From: Bog-950 sp964423405
GTDB taxonomy: Bacteria > Bacteroidota > Bacteroidia > Chitinophagales > LD1
Direction: 5' to 3'
Length of the DNA: 64,000 nt
NCBI GenBank assembly: GCA_964423405.1
Contig: CAYREY010000001.1
Coordinates: 62,001-126,000, forward strand
Shown: in pieces, positions 54,173 to 62,801 of the stretch
Numbering within the stretch: position 1 is the stretch's first letter
Layout: every line of letters starts with the position of its first letter
Translations under genes and position numbers: made by a program
The notes under the pieces: model-generated
What the model saw: only the letters and a program-made list of their open reading frames with translations
Told to the model about the DNA's origin: nothing
The model's database searches: none

Positions 54173-54204
54173 GGCGGGTGCACCAGGTGCACCCGCCTTT
54201 TTTT
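54173..54204 (+). terminator. Terminator after the small lipoprotein
   Basis: 12-bp stem GGCGGGTGCACC / GGTGCACCCGCC with a one-base centre, then seven T. Confidence 0.9.
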
Positions 54205-54227
54205 GTTTAACAATTAAACACTGAATT

Positions 54228-54446
54228 ATGAGAAAAGCAGGATTGATACTGATAATAATAGGTGTAGTGATTACCCTACTGGCAGGTGCTACCTTTATAA
54301 CAAAAAAGAAGGTGTTAGATATAGGTAAACTTGAAATTACAAAAGAACAAGAACACCAGCTACCATGGACACCCGTGGCAGGTATTATAGTAATAGTAGC
54401 CGGTATTGCCATATTAATAATCAATAATGGAAAGAGCAACACATAA
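54228..54446 (+). CDS. Small two-span membrane protein
   Basis: 72 residues, two hydrophobic segments (about 4-24 and 48-66) and a soluble loop containing VLDIGKLEITKEQEHQ. A small Bacteroidota membrane family of this shape is familiar but I have no name for it. Confidence 0.7.
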   Translation: MRKAGLILIIIGVVITLLAGATFITKKKVLDIGKLEITKEQEHQLPWTPVAGIIVIVAGIAILIINNGKSNT

Positions 54447-54515
54447 TTACGGTTGTTAGAATATATGTTAATATATAAACAGTACAAGTCAGGCATATAA
54501 ATTTATTGGCGGGTC

Positions 54516-55259
54516 TTGCGTTTAATAAAAAAAACACTCATGCTGCTAATAATATTTACTGTATTTGCCCTGTGCTTTATTATAGAACGACTGAACCCGG
54601 GATGGAAACTCCCCAAAGTACCTACCTGGACAATTCGAGTGTTGGCTGTAAACTTTGTACAACTAAGCGTGGTGTTACTGGCCGGAGTAACCTGGGAAAA
54701 ATGGAGTTCCGGCCATTCTGTTTTTAATATCTCGTCGCATATAGGGCCGGTAGCCGGCGGTATGCTGGCATATTTTATTGCTACTTTTATTTTTTACTGG
54801 TGGCACCGCTGGCGCCATACAGTAGATTTTTTGTGGACACATTTTCACCAGATACACCATAGCCCACAACGCATTGAAGTAATTACCTCTTTTTATAAAC
54901 ATCCGTTGGAGATGATAGTTAACTCAATAATAGGCAGTCTGCTGGTGTATGTATCATTGGGGCTAAATGCCGAAGCAGGGGCTATATATACCTTATGCAC
55001 GGCATTAGGTGAGTTTTTTTACCATACCAATATTAAAACACCGCAATGGATTGGCTATATATTTCAACGACCTGAGATGCACCGAATACACCACGAGTAC
55101 AACAAGCACACTAATAACTATGGAGATATAGTATGGTGGGATATGCTATTTGGCACGTACCAAAACCCCAAAGAATTTACTACCAGTTGTGGGTTTGACA
55201 ACGAAAAAGAACAACGCCTGACAGATATGCTACAATTTAAAGATGTGCACAAAAAATAG
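54516..55259 (+). CDS. Sterol desaturase/fatty acid hydroxylase family protein
   Basis: 247 residues with around four spans and the diiron histidine clusters of the family: HRWRH (97-101), HQIHH (111-115) and HRIHH (189-193). Likely hydroxylates or desaturates a lipid or carotenoid in the membrane. The frame begins at TTG (54516); the ATG at 54540 (MLLIIFTVFAL) is an equally good start. Confidence 0.9.
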   Translation: MRLIKKTLMLLIIFTVFALCFIIERLNPGWKLPKVPTWTIRVLAVNFVQLSVVLLAGVTWEKWSSGHSVFNISSHIGPVAGGMLAYFIATFIFYWWHRWRHTVDFLWTHFHQIHHSPQRIEVITSFYKHPLEMIVNSIIGSLLVYVSLGLNAEAGAIYTLCTALGEFFYHTNIKTPQWIGYIFQRPEMHRIHHEYNKHTNNYGDIVWWDMLFGTYQNPKEFTTSCGFDNEKEQRLTDMLQFKDVHKK

Positions 55260-55309
55260 CAACAAAACCTACCTGAAGATAATAATAAAGTTCGCTTACT
55301 TTACCGCGT

Positions 55310-55918
55310 ATGGTAAGGCAACGTATTAAACGCGGGTTAAGGGTATCGCGATATATAATTTATAAAGAAACGCTGGTAGATTTCAGGGAGCACTTATGGT
55401 CGTTTATAGGTGCTTTTGTGGGCATAGGTATTATAGCCTGGTTTCAGAGCCATGCGCTTAGCCGGTACGAGAACATTTTTCTTATAGGTTCTTTTGGAGC
55501 ATCCAGTGTACTGGTATATGGTGCTATACAAAGCCCGCTGGCACAACCACGCAACCTGGTGGGTGGCCATGTTATATCGGCACTAATAGGTGTTACAGTA
55601 TATAATATATTACCGGATATACTTTGGCTTACCGCCCCGCTGGCCGTAGCCCTATCGATAGTATTAATGCAAATTACCAAAACACTACACCCACCCGGAG
55701 GTGCCACCGCATTAATTGCAGTTATAGGTACAGAGAAAATAAAGGCATTGGGGTATGTATATGTATTATCGCCGGTGCTAAGCGGTTCATTGATACTATT
55801 AGTTACTGCAATGGTGTTTAATAATATAACCAAACACCGCCTCTACCCTACCGATAAGTATTTCACCAACTCGCTGCGGCGAATGTTCATACGCAAAACA
55901 GCTGGCGAGGCCGAATAA
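55310..55918 (+). CDS. HPP family membrane protein
   Basis: 202 residues, four to five spans after a basic N-terminus. Contains SPLAQPRNLVGGH near 86-98 and the naming motif LHPPGGATALIAVIG at about 127. HPP proteins are linked to nitrite or thiosulfate transport in some bacteria, but the role in Bacteroidota is not settled. It follows the hydroxylase by 50 bp. Confidence 0.9.
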   Translation: MVRQRIKRGLRVSRYIIYKETLVDFREHLWSFIGAFVGIGIIAWFQSHALSRYENIFLIGSFGASSVLVYGAIQSPLAQPRNLVGGHVISALIGVTVYNILPDILWLTAPLAVALSIVLMQITKTLHPPGGATALIAVIGTEKIKALGYVYVLSPVLSGSLILLVTAMVFNNITKHRLYPTDKYFTNSLRRMFIRKTAGEAE

Positions 55919-56387
55919 GCCAACTACACAACAGGTACGTTGTTATACACTACATACACTTTAACTATTGCTTAATATAATAAAGGATAGTGCAGGCAAA
56001 ATCTGTTTATAAACGCGCTATTTCACAAGCTGAAGATTGAAAAAGGGGCAACTTCAATGGCTGCCTTTACAACCACAATACCGGCTGTGTTTTTCTCAAA
56101 GCCAAAACCAAAACATTTTGTTGGTCAAACAGGTATTATATAACATAACACGCACTTATAACCCACGAGTATGAAAGCAAAAGTTTTACAATCCGATTTA
56201 TTCCTCTACCAATTTGTTTCTAAGCTATTAGTTGCGCTGGCAGCCTACCAATATGCCATGCTGTATATATTCAAAAGATTTGCCTGATACCTTTCTGCGC
56301 CGGTGTTTTTAGATAGATCTGATGGTGGTTAATTGGTTTCTATCGTTTGTTTCCACCGGCTAATCAGGCATGTTGTTGATGTTGTTT
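55919..56387. other. Gap with one doubtful short ORF
   Basis: About 470 bp between HPP and a terminator. Apart from a 38-codon hydrophobic ORF at 56171 I see no gene, tRNA or repeat. Confidence 0.45.
56171..56287 (+). CDS. Doubtful 38-residue hydrophobic ORF
   Basis: ATG to TGA; begins MKAKVLQSDLFLYQFVSKLL and ends FKRFA with one likely amphipathic or membrane helix (about 12-32). A terminator lies 100 bp downstream. It could be a small membrane peptide or chance. Confidence 0.3.
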   Translation: MKAKVLQSDLFLYQFVSKLLVALAAYQYAMLYIFKRFA

Positions 56388-56427
56388 AAAGAAAACGCCC
56401 TCTGCAAGCAGAAGGCGTTTTTCTTTT
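56388..56427. terminator. Terminator between gap and coiled-coil protein gene
   Basis: Stem AAAGAAAACGCC / GGCGTTTTTCTTT with an inner TCTGC/GCAGA pairing and a T-run; points mainly to the plus strand but also ends the minus-strand gene. Confidence 0.8.
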
Positions 56428-56449
56428 TTAAGAAATACCAACAAAAAAA

Positions 56450-57085
56450 CTATTTCAACACCAGGTTGCTGGCCTGGGCAAAACCATTCTCGAAAGACAA
56501 TGCTACCACCGACTGGCCTTTTGCATCGCCAATCTGTTTATTTACTGCTAACAAATCGCTGTTGCGCTCAAGTTTTGCAGCACGCAGTTTTTTCTGTCCG
56601 TTAGTAATTTGCTTTTGGGTTTCAATAATAGCGGCAGTATGTGCTATAGCAGCGTTGTTACCTTTCATAAGGTCAGCATCCAGGTTACGGCGTTCGGCCA
56701 GTAGCACCCGTTGTTGTGCGCGTACATTACTTTTATGCGCAGCAACATGTGCCTTGTGCTGTAGCTTCAGGCTTGATTTATCTGCTTTTAAATAGTCACG
56801 TTCGCGTTTCAAATCGGCCTGTGCTTTAGATAAGCTGGTTATGGTAGCCTTTGAAACGGTACCGTTGGCACGCTCCTGTTTACGCTTTTCTTTAATAGCA
56901 TCCACACGCTGTTGCTGATACTTAACACGCGAAACATCGTTAGTTATCGCATCTTTCTGATGTTTTATACTCAGGCTGTAATCTACGGATGGGGTTTGTG
57001 CCATTGTTGTATAATTAAAGCCTAGTACACCGGTAAGGGTTACGCAAGCGGTAACCAATACCTTTTTTACTGTTGCATTTTTCAT
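56450..57085 (-). CDS. Secreted coiled-coil protein
   Basis: Start chosen at the ATG at 57085 (MKNATVKKVLVTACVT), which begins a signal peptide cut near TMAQ (residue 29). The 211-residue protein is almost entirely Lys/Arg/Glu/Ala-rich helix (about 40-180), a predicted coiled coil. No family recognised. Periplasmic or secreted. Confidence 0.75.
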   Translation of the reverse strand: MKNATVKKVLVTACVTLTGVLGFNYTTMAQTPSVDYSLSIKHQKDAITNDVSRVKYQQQRVDAIKEKRKQERANGTVSKATITSLSKAQADLKRERDYLKADKSSLKLQHKAHVAAHKSNVRAQQRVLLAERRNLDADLMKGNNAAIAHTAAIIETQKQITNGQKKLRAAKLERNSDLLAVNKQIGDAKGQSVVALSFENGFAQASNLVLK

Positions 57086-57365
57086 AACTACTGATTTTAG
57101 GTTAACAATACAGTTGAGATTATTCAAACGCTGTACCGGCTTGGTTTATCAGTAAAAAACAGCCGGACTGCTTTGTTTTAACAGAATTACAACTGTGGCA
57201 ATGTGTACTTTATTGCCTACCTGTGTATCATGTTCCCCTGTATTAAAAAATGCAGGTGATACTATTGACGCGGTAGGTTTGACATTACCAATTAATATAC
57301 AAGCAATTGTAGCTACAGATTAACCGCGCAAAGCAAAACTGCATAGTTGTTGCAGCAAACAACCT

Positions 57366-57818
57366 ATGCAACATATACAGCATATTTTCCTGGCAGATGA
57401 TGACTCCGATGACAGGGTATTGTTTTACGAAGCCATCAGGCTTTGCGTGCCTACTGCCCATTGCAGCATTGCCAATAATGGAATGGAATTAATGGAGCAT
57501 TTACAGGAATCGCTGAAGAGTGACCACCGATTAATTTTCCTGGATCTGAACATGCCTTTGAAAAACGGGCATGAATGCCTGACCGAGATAAGAAACCATC
57601 CTGATTTCAATAACATTCCGGTATTTATTTACTCTACCTCCATCAATCCTGCAGATATTGACGAATCGCTGGCCAGAGGGGCTGACTTTTACATCCATAA
57701 GCCCGACTCGTTCAACTATTTGCTGGATATTGTAAAGCACATAATTTCACTTGACCGCTGGCAACACCAAAAGCCAGCGCCCGAAGATTTTGTATTAAGA
57801 GCCGTGGCCGGAGCATAA
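57366..57818 (+). CDS. Single-domain response regulator
   Basis: 150 residues: one REC domain and a short tail, no output domain. Acidic pocket D11-D12-D13, phospho-acceptor D60 in IFLDLNMP, Thr91 in YSTS and K112 in HKP are all present, so it should be phosphorylatable. No histidine kinase adjacent. Similar stand-alone receivers in Bacteroidota pair with bacteriophytochrome-type or other kinases elsewhere. Confidence 0.93.
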   Translation: MQHIQHIFLADDDSDDRVLFYEAIRLCVPTAHCSIANNGMELMEHLQESLKSDHRLIFLDLNMPLKNGHECLTEIRNHPDFNNIPVFIYSTSINPADIDESLARGADFYIHKPDSFNYLLDIVKHIISLDRWQHQKPAPEDFVLRAVAGA

Positions 57819-58011
57819 AAAAGAGGCTTACCTTTCCCAGATTAAGCCTCCTGTTACAAGGCCAGCAAACAGATACCCTGCATACCTTAACAACACAAAA
57901 TGAGTGCCTGTGGTTGATTTTAAACGCTTTTTTAACGCTTGTTATTATTTAAAAAACTGTAAAAAACTGCAGGGTTTCATTTTTGTTTAGATATAATCTA
58001 AATTCGCCCCT

Positions 58012-58335
58012 GTGAGCGAAGTATTAACCGAAGAAACTATTAAGAACGGCATTATAGAGGTGCTAAAGACGGTATTTGACCCTGAGATACCTGTAAATAT
58101 TTACGACCTTGGCCTTATTTACGAGATAAACGTTTTTCCCGACCATAATGTGGAGGTGGTAATGACCCTTACCTCGCCTAACTGCCCGGTGGCCGGTACC
58201 TTGCCCGGCGATGTGGAGCAGAAGGTAAAATCGGTAAACGGGGTAAACGATGTAACCATTGAGCTGGTATTTGAACCGGCATGGAACCAGGAAATGATGA
58301 GCGAAGAGGCTAAACTTGAACTTGGCTTTTTATAA
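58012..58335 (+). CDS. DUF59/SufT-like iron-sulfur assembly protein
   Basis: 107 residues from a GTG start. MIP18/DUF59 pattern: TVFDPEIPVNIYDLGLIYEI at about 20-39, then TLTSPNCPVAGTLP with the conserved Cys, and a C-terminal ELVFEPAWNQEMMSEEAKLELG. This fits the SufT type that accompanies SUF systems; no other suf gene is in the window. A TAAATTCG -7-like box lies at about 57996. Confidence 0.9.
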   Translation: MSEVLTEETIKNGIIEVLKTVFDPEIPVNIYDLGLIYEINVFPDHNVEVVMTLTSPNCPVAGTLPGDVEQKVKSVNGVNDVTIELVFEPAWNQEMMSEEAKLELGFL

Positions 58336-58412
58336 CATTAGTATTGTATTTAAACAGGTATTTGTATTTCTGTATTCAAACCAAAATCAAAAAAATCTAA
58401 AATTAAATTCTT

Positions 58413-58829
58413 ATGTATCCAGCAGAACTAGTAGCACCTATGAAAGCCGATTTGACCTCGGTAGGTTTTCAGGAACTGACCACACCCGCCGATGTTGATA
58501 TTGCTTTAACCCAAACCCCAGGCACTGTGTTTTTGGTATTTAACTCGGTATGCGGTTGCGCAGCAGGTGCTGCCCGCCCGGCCATAAAAGAAGCAGTAAC
58601 CAACAGCAGCAAACTACCCAACAAAATGGTAACCGTATTTGCCGGTGTAGATAAAGAAGCGGTGAACAAAGCACGCGAGTACACATTGCCTTACCCTCCA
58701 TCATCGCCAAGCATGGCCTTGTTTAAAGATGGTAAACTGGTACATTTTGTAGAGCGCCACCAGATAGAAGGCAACAATGCACAAACTATCAGCGAGCACC
58801 TGAAAAAAGTGTTTGAGCATTTCTGCTAG
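58413..58829 (+). CDS. Bacilliredoxin BrxA/BrxB
   Basis: 138 residues with the family's SVCGCAAGAARP, i.e. the active-site C47-G-C49. Removes bacillithiol from S-bacillithiolated proteins. Together with bshC at 657-2258 it supports bacillithiol use in this organism. BrxA and BrxB cannot be told apart from this sequence. Transcribed just after the DUF59 gene and followed by a good terminator. Confidence 0.93.
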   Translation: MYPAELVAPMKADLTSVGFQELTTPADVDIALTQTPGTVFLVFNSVCGCAAGAARPAIKEAVTNSSKLPNKMVTVFAGVDKEAVNKAREYTLPYPPSSPSMALFKDGKLVHFVERHQIEGNNAQTISEHLKKVFEHFC

Positions 58830-58846
58830 TAAAACAGGCCCGCAAC

Positions 58847-58882
58847 AAAAAGCCCGCATAGTAGTTACTATGCGGGCTTTTT
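58847..58882. terminator. Terminator after bacilliredoxin
   Basis: 17-bp stem AAAAAGCCCGCATAGTA / TACTATGCGGGCTTTTT with a two-base loop and T-run; it also ends the convergent rnhA. Confidence 0.9.
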
Positions 58883-58899
58883 TATTTAGAGAAAGAAGG

Positions 58900-59373
58900 C
58901 TAATCGCCGTTGGCATTAATACCGCTTTCGTAGCCGGTATCTACCAGCAAATTACCGCCATCGGCGGCAGTGGTAGCAAGTACATCGCAGCGTTCGTTAT
59001 AGGGGTGATCGTTATGGCCGCGCACCCATTTCATTTTTACATTGTGCTTGGGGTATATGGCTAAAAAGCGGCGCCACAAATCGGGGTTCTTCTTATCCTT
59101 AAAGCCTTTTTTCTGCCAGCCAAATACCCAGCGTTGCTCAATGGCATCTACCACATATTTCGAGTCGGAGTAAATAACCACATCCAGTCCGGGGCGGGTA
59201 AGAGTTTCCAGAGCTACAATAACCGCAAGCAGTTCCATGCGGTTATTGGTAGTTAAGCGGTAGCCCTGCGAAAGCTCTTTTTCGGTTGGGCCATATTTAA
59301 GTATAGCACCATAACCACCACGACCGGGGTTACCACGCGCTGCACCATCGGTATATATTTCAACAACTGCCAT
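58900..59373 (-). CDS. rnhA: Ribonuclease HI
   Basis: Cuts RNA in RNA-DNA hybrids. Start chosen at the ATG at 59373 (MAVVEIYTDG); the frame upstream is not conserved. The four catalytic acids are D9 (YTDGAARGNPG), E47 (NNRMELLA), D70 (YSDSKYV) and D130 (NERCDVLAT). 157 residues, normal for RNase HI. Divergent from tsaE. Confidence 0.95.
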   Translation of the reverse strand: MAVVEIYTDGAARGNPGRGGYGAILKYGPTEKELSQGYRLTTNNRMELLAVIVALETLTRPGLDVVIYSDSKYVVDAIEQRWVFGWQKKGFKDKKNPDLWRRFLAIYPKHNVKMKWVRGHNDHPYNERCDVLATTAADGGNLLVDTGYESGINANGD

Positions 59374-59439
59374 GCGGGCGAAAGTAAATCTTTGCCGGAT
59401 ATAGCAAACAGGTACCGCTAATTTTACAGATATTGCGTT

Positions 59440-59862
59440 GTGAAACAACAGGAGATTTCGATAACTGATATAAGCGAACTGCCCAGCGTAGCCAGTGCTA
59501 TATTACAGTTTGCCAAAGGCTGTAAGGTGTTTACATTTTATGCCGATATGGGGGCCGGTAAAACCACCCTGATAAAAGAGTTATGTAAACAACTTGGCTC
59601 GCACGATAATTTTTCGAGCCCCACCTACAGTATTGTAAACGAGTACACAGTACCTACCGGTAAAATTTATCACATGGATTGTTACCGGCTTAAAAACGCC
59701 AATGAGGCACTGGACATTGGTATAGAAGATTACCTGAACGGCGATAACTACTGTTTTATTGAATGGCCGGAGTTGATTGAACAGTTTCTACCGGCCGATG
59801 TTATTAAAATCTCTATCCGCACCGAGGGAAATATCCGGAATGTATCTATATTTAAGGACTGA
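59440..59862 (+). CDS. tsaE: tRNA t6A synthesis ATPase TsaE
   Basis: The small P-loop ATPase of the TsaBCDE t6A37 pathway. 140 residues from GTG (59440). Walker A GAGKTT at 38-43 in YADMGAGKTTLIKEL, SSPTYSIVNEY at about 59, and the WPEL motif (FIEWPELIE). Adjacent to the alanine-dehydrogenase-like gene, as often in Bacteroidota. Confidence 0.93.
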   Translation: MKQQEISITDISELPSVASAILQFAKGCKVFTFYADMGAGKTTLIKELCKQLGSHDNFSSPTYSIVNEYTVPTGKIYHMDCYRLKNANEALDIGIEDYLNGDNYCFIEWPELIEQFLPADVIKISIRTEGNIRNVSIFKD

Positions 59863-59968
59863 TAATAATGCCTGTTGCTCCTTCAACGGCTTTGGTATCA
59901 GTAACATTTAACCTTGTATTGGGTATTATCAAAATACTCAATACCAACTACTCAATACTTCATAAAGT

Positions 59969-61192
59969 ATGTCGGAAAAGAAGAAGGATTTTGAAGGCCT
60001 GGCCAGTAAATTAGGCCTGCAACCAATGGAGCAACCCAGCATGGTAGCCACACGCAGGGCCAAATTGTTTATTGGCATCCCCAAAGAACGTAGTTTTCAG
60101 GAACACCGGATAGGCTTAACGCCCGAATCGGTAAAAACGCTGGTAGCCAACGGGCACCGCATAGTAATAGAGCGCGGTGCGGGTATTGAATCGAGTTTTA
60201 GCGATAACGATTACTCCGAAGCGGGTGCCGATATATCGGACAGTATACAGGAAGTATTTAGCGCCGACATAGTAATTAAAATTGCACCACCGCAACTGGA
60301 TGAGATAGAGATGCTGCAAAGCGGTGCTACGCTTATATCGCCCATACACCTGCCTACGCTTAAAAAGGAATACATACAGATGCTGATGAAAAAGAAAATA
60401 ACAGCATTGGCGTATGAATATACCAACGACGAGGCCGGTCGTTTTCCGTTTGTACGGGCCATGAGCGAGATAGCCGGCAATAGTGTAATACTACTGGCTG
60501 CCGAATACCTGAGCAATGCTAATGAAGGCAAGGGAATATTACTGGGTGGCATATCGGGTGTACCACCGGCCAAAGTGGTAATACTGGGTGCCGGAGTGGT
60601 AGGTGTATTTGCTGCGCGTGCCGCTATAGGATTGGGTGCATTGGTATCGGTATTTGACAACAACGTATTTAAACTGCAACGCCTGCAGGATAAAATAAAT
60701 GCCCGTGTGTTTACATCTACTATTTCGCCGGGGATACTGGAGCAGGAACTGAAAACTGCCGATGTGGCCATAGGTGCCATACACAGCAAACAGGGCCGCA
60801 CACCGGTAATAGTAACCGAAGATATGGTGAGCAAAATGAAACCGGGCAGCGTTCTGATTGATGTTAGTATAGACCAGGGTGGCTGCTTCGAAACATCGAA
60901 GGTTACCAGCCATGCCGAGCCTACGTTTACCTGCTACGATGTAACCCACTACTGTGTGCCGAATATACCATCGCGTGTATCGCGTACGGCTTCGCATGCA
61001 TTTTCAAACATACTTACGCCTATACTGTTACGCTGCGGCGAGTTGAGCGGTATTAAAAACCTGATATACGACGACGGTGGCATCCGCAACGGTATTTACC
61101 TGTACAAAGGTAACCTTACCAACGAACACCTGTCGAACCGGTTTGGTATAAAAAACAGCAACCTCGATTTGCTGTTTGCTACTAACCTGTAG
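59969..61192 (+). CDS. Alanine dehydrogenase-like/AlaDH-PNT family enzyme
   Basis: 407 residues. N-terminal AlaDH/PNT domain with IGIPKERSFQEHRIGLTPE, then the NAD-binding domain with GAGVVGVFAARAAIGLGA near residue 207 and DVSIDQGGCFETSKVT near 297. The DQGGCxE wording and catalytic-like histidine in PIHLPT favour alanine dehydrogenase over transhydrogenase alpha. Probably reversible deamination of L-alanine to pyruvate. It is longer at both ends than the ~370-residue enzymes. Confidence 0.85.
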   Translation: MSEKKKDFEGLASKLGLQPMEQPSMVATRRAKLFIGIPKERSFQEHRIGLTPESVKTLVANGHRIVIERGAGIESSFSDNDYSEAGADISDSIQEVFSADIVIKIAPPQLDEIEMLQSGATLISPIHLPTLKKEYIQMLMKKKITALAYEYTNDEAGRFPFVRAMSEIAGNSVILLAAEYLSNANEGKGILLGGISGVPPAKVVILGAGVVGVFAARAAIGLGALVSVFDNNVFKLQRLQDKINARVFTSTISPGILEQELKTADVAIGAIHSKQGRTPVIVTEDMVSKMKPGSVLIDVSIDQGGCFETSKVTSHAEPTFTCYDVTHYCVPNIPSRVSRTASHAFSNILTPILLRCGELSGIKNLIYDDGGIRNGIYLYKGNLTNEHLSNRFGIKNSNLDLLFATNL

Positions 61193-61200
61193 TTTCATAT

Positions 61201-61231
61201 TCTCGCAGAACGCACAGACAACACAGAAAAA
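61201..61231. repeat. CACAGA-type repeat, solo arm
   Basis: TCTCGCAGAACGCACAGACA, the same arm as at 9777 and 9933, without an obvious partner arm. Confidence 0.5.
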
Positions 61232-61297
61232 ATACATCGCTAATCATTTCGATGTATTCTGTTAAGTATACGGGCGCTATCATTTCATTCACATTTA

Positions 61298-61332
61298 TTT
61301 GTTCCGTATTACGGATTTGACTGTTATTTTCG
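61298..61332 (+). promoter_or_regulatory. Possible promoter of the bPH gene
   Basis: TTTG (61298-61301), 23-bp spacer, TATTTTCG (61325-61332) then CG. The spacer is at the long end. Confidence 0.4.
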
Positions 61333-61343
61333 CGCAAAACAGA

Positions 61344-61718
61344 ATGATGGGAAGCTACGTAGATAATAACCTTATACGCGACGAACATGTGGTATACGAA
61401 ACCAAATACCACTGGAAAATATACTTTACCCTACAGGGTTTGTTTACCCTGTTTATTGTACCGGCGTTAAAGCAGTGGAGCGATGAGTTTGTGGTAACCA
61501 ATAAACGTATTATAGTTAAAACGGGCATCTTTTCCCGCCGTACGCTGGAGATGAACCTGAACAAAATAGAGAGTGTAAATGTTGATCAGGGGATAGTGGG
61601 CCGCATGCTTGGCTATGGTACTATTACCATTATAGGCACCGGTGGCACCCGCGAATCGTTTCCGGATATAGCCAATGCAGTTGAGTTCCGTAAACGTTTC
61701 CAGGAAGTATCTTCGTAA
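61344..61718 (+). CDS. Bacterial PH domain protein (YdbS-like, bPH2)
   Basis: Start at the ATG at 61344 (MMGSYVDNNLIRDEHV). 124 residues with one short hydrophobic span (about 25-40) and the bPH2 core SDEFVVTNKRIIVKTGIFSR, then EMNLNKIESVNVDQGIVGRM and GYGTITIIGTGGTRESF. Membrane-associated, function unknown. Confidence 0.87.
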   Translation: MMGSYVDNNLIRDEHVVYETKYHWKIYFTLQGLFTLFIVPALKQWSDEFVVTNKRIIVKTGIFSRRTLEMNLNKIESVNVDQGIVGRMLGYGTITIIGTGGTRESFPDIANAVEFRKRFQEVSS

Positions 61719-61721
61719 TGC

Positions 61722-61815
61722 GGATTTTGGATTGGGGATTTTGGATTAAATACCAATACAGAGCCTGATATTTTAGAATTTAGATTTTAGATTTCGGATT
61801 AAATACCAATGCAGA
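61722..61815 (+). repeat. Tandem GGATTAAATACCAAT repeat
   Basis: GGATTAAATACCAAT followed by ACAG or GCAG at 61743 and 61797, each preceded by GATTTTGGATT- or GATTTTAGATTT-like sequence. Two imperfect copies of a roughly 54-bp unit. Confidence 0.6.
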
Positions 61816-61847
61816 AATAAAGAGTTAATACAGAGTTGGAGTAAGCC

Positions 61848-62258
61848 ATGGGTAAGAAGAAGAAAAATAAGGCACAAGCAGGTAACACCAGCGGTATACC
61901 GGGTTTCGACCCCGAGTTGCTGCGCCAGTACCTGATGGGTGCTACCAACCCCGGCTTTAGCAACAAAATAGAGATGCGCGAAGAAGTAGTAGACCTGCAC
62001 CTGGAGAAAATAGAAGCAGGCCGCGCCGGCGTACCGGCACAGGATGCCCTTTTTTACCAGATGGATGAATTTGAAAAGGCACTGGACCGGGCTATTGCAG
62101 CCGGTAAAATGGAACTGCGTATAGTGCACGGGCTGGGCAAAGGCAAGCTAAAGGCCGAGATATGCAAATACCTGGATAAACACCCGCATGTAAGCAGCTA
62201 CAACCACGATTACAGCACCCGCTACGGGTATGGCAGCACTGTTGTATACTTTTACTGA
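61848..62258 (+). CDS. Smr domain protein
   Basis: 136 residues: a basic N-terminus, then a Smr-like domain with EEVVDLHLEKIE near 46, the catalytic/nucleic-acid loop HGLGKGKLK near 98 and a YGYGSTVVYF end. Resembles the MutS2 C-terminal nicking domain; stand-alone forms act on nucleic acids, target unknown. Confidence 0.88.
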   Translation: MGKKKKNKAQAGNTSGIPGFDPELLRQYLMGATNPGFSNKIEMREEVVDLHLEKIEAGRAGVPAQDALFYQMDEFEKALDRAIAAGKMELRIVHGLGKGKLKAEICKYLDKHPHVSSYNHDYSTRYGYGSTVVYFY

Positions 62259-62335
62259 CAGTAAACATTTTAGTGTGCAAGCGGGTGGATAACCCTGATT
62301 TACTATGGCGTACCTTTGTGGATAAATAAGAAACC

Positions 62336-62737
62336 ATGAAGAAAGTACTTAAAGCCATGAGCTGCGTGATGATGCTGACCCTTTTTGCAACCGTAGCTTC
62401 GGCGCAAAATGAAGTAGCAGTGAATGTACCTAAAGCCACCGCTATAGTAGAAAACCCCACCGCCCCTGCTGCCAACACGGCCAGTAAAGAAGTAACCATA
62501 GTATTGCGCAACGGTGCCGAAAAATCGGTAGCGGTGTTTGCCGGCCCTAAAGACCAGCTGAAAGAACCTAAGATTACCGTAGTAGGTGGCCTTAGCAAAA
62601 ACAACCTGTACCTGAAAGAAAATGATGCCGTTTGCTTAATGACCGTTGACAAACGCCCCGTAGCCTGCACCATTATTAAACCCGGTGTAACTACCGTAGA
62701 GGTTAACGCCTCAGCCAATGGCATTACCAGCAAATAA
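62336..62737 (+). CDS. Small secreted protein
   Basis: 133 residues with a signal peptide (cut near ASAQ, residue 24). The mature part has a Pro/Ala/Thr-rich start and then a beta-rich domain with two cysteines (C102 and C113, roughly). No family recognised. Confidence 0.7.
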   Translation: MKKVLKAMSCVMMLTLFATVASAQNEVAVNVPKATAIVENPTAPAANTASKEVTIVLRNGAEKSVAVFAGPKDQLKEPKITVVGGLSKNNLYLKENDAVCLMTVDKRPVACTIIKPGVTTVEVNASANGITSK

Positions 62738-62766
62738 GCTGCTATAACTTTTTTAGTTTTTGTGTA

Positions 62767-62801
62767 TGAATAAAATAGCCGGGAGGAACCCGGCTATTTT
62801 A
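62767..62801. terminator. Bidirectional terminator
   Basis: 15-bp stem AATAAAATAGCCGGG / CCCGGCTATTTTATT with an AGGAA loop between convergent genes. Confidence 0.88.

Noticed and set aside
57805..57860. Hairpin after the response regulator as a strong terminator
   Set aside because: GAGGCTTA / TTAAGCCTC pairs with one mismatch region but no T-run follows, so I do not list it as a terminator.
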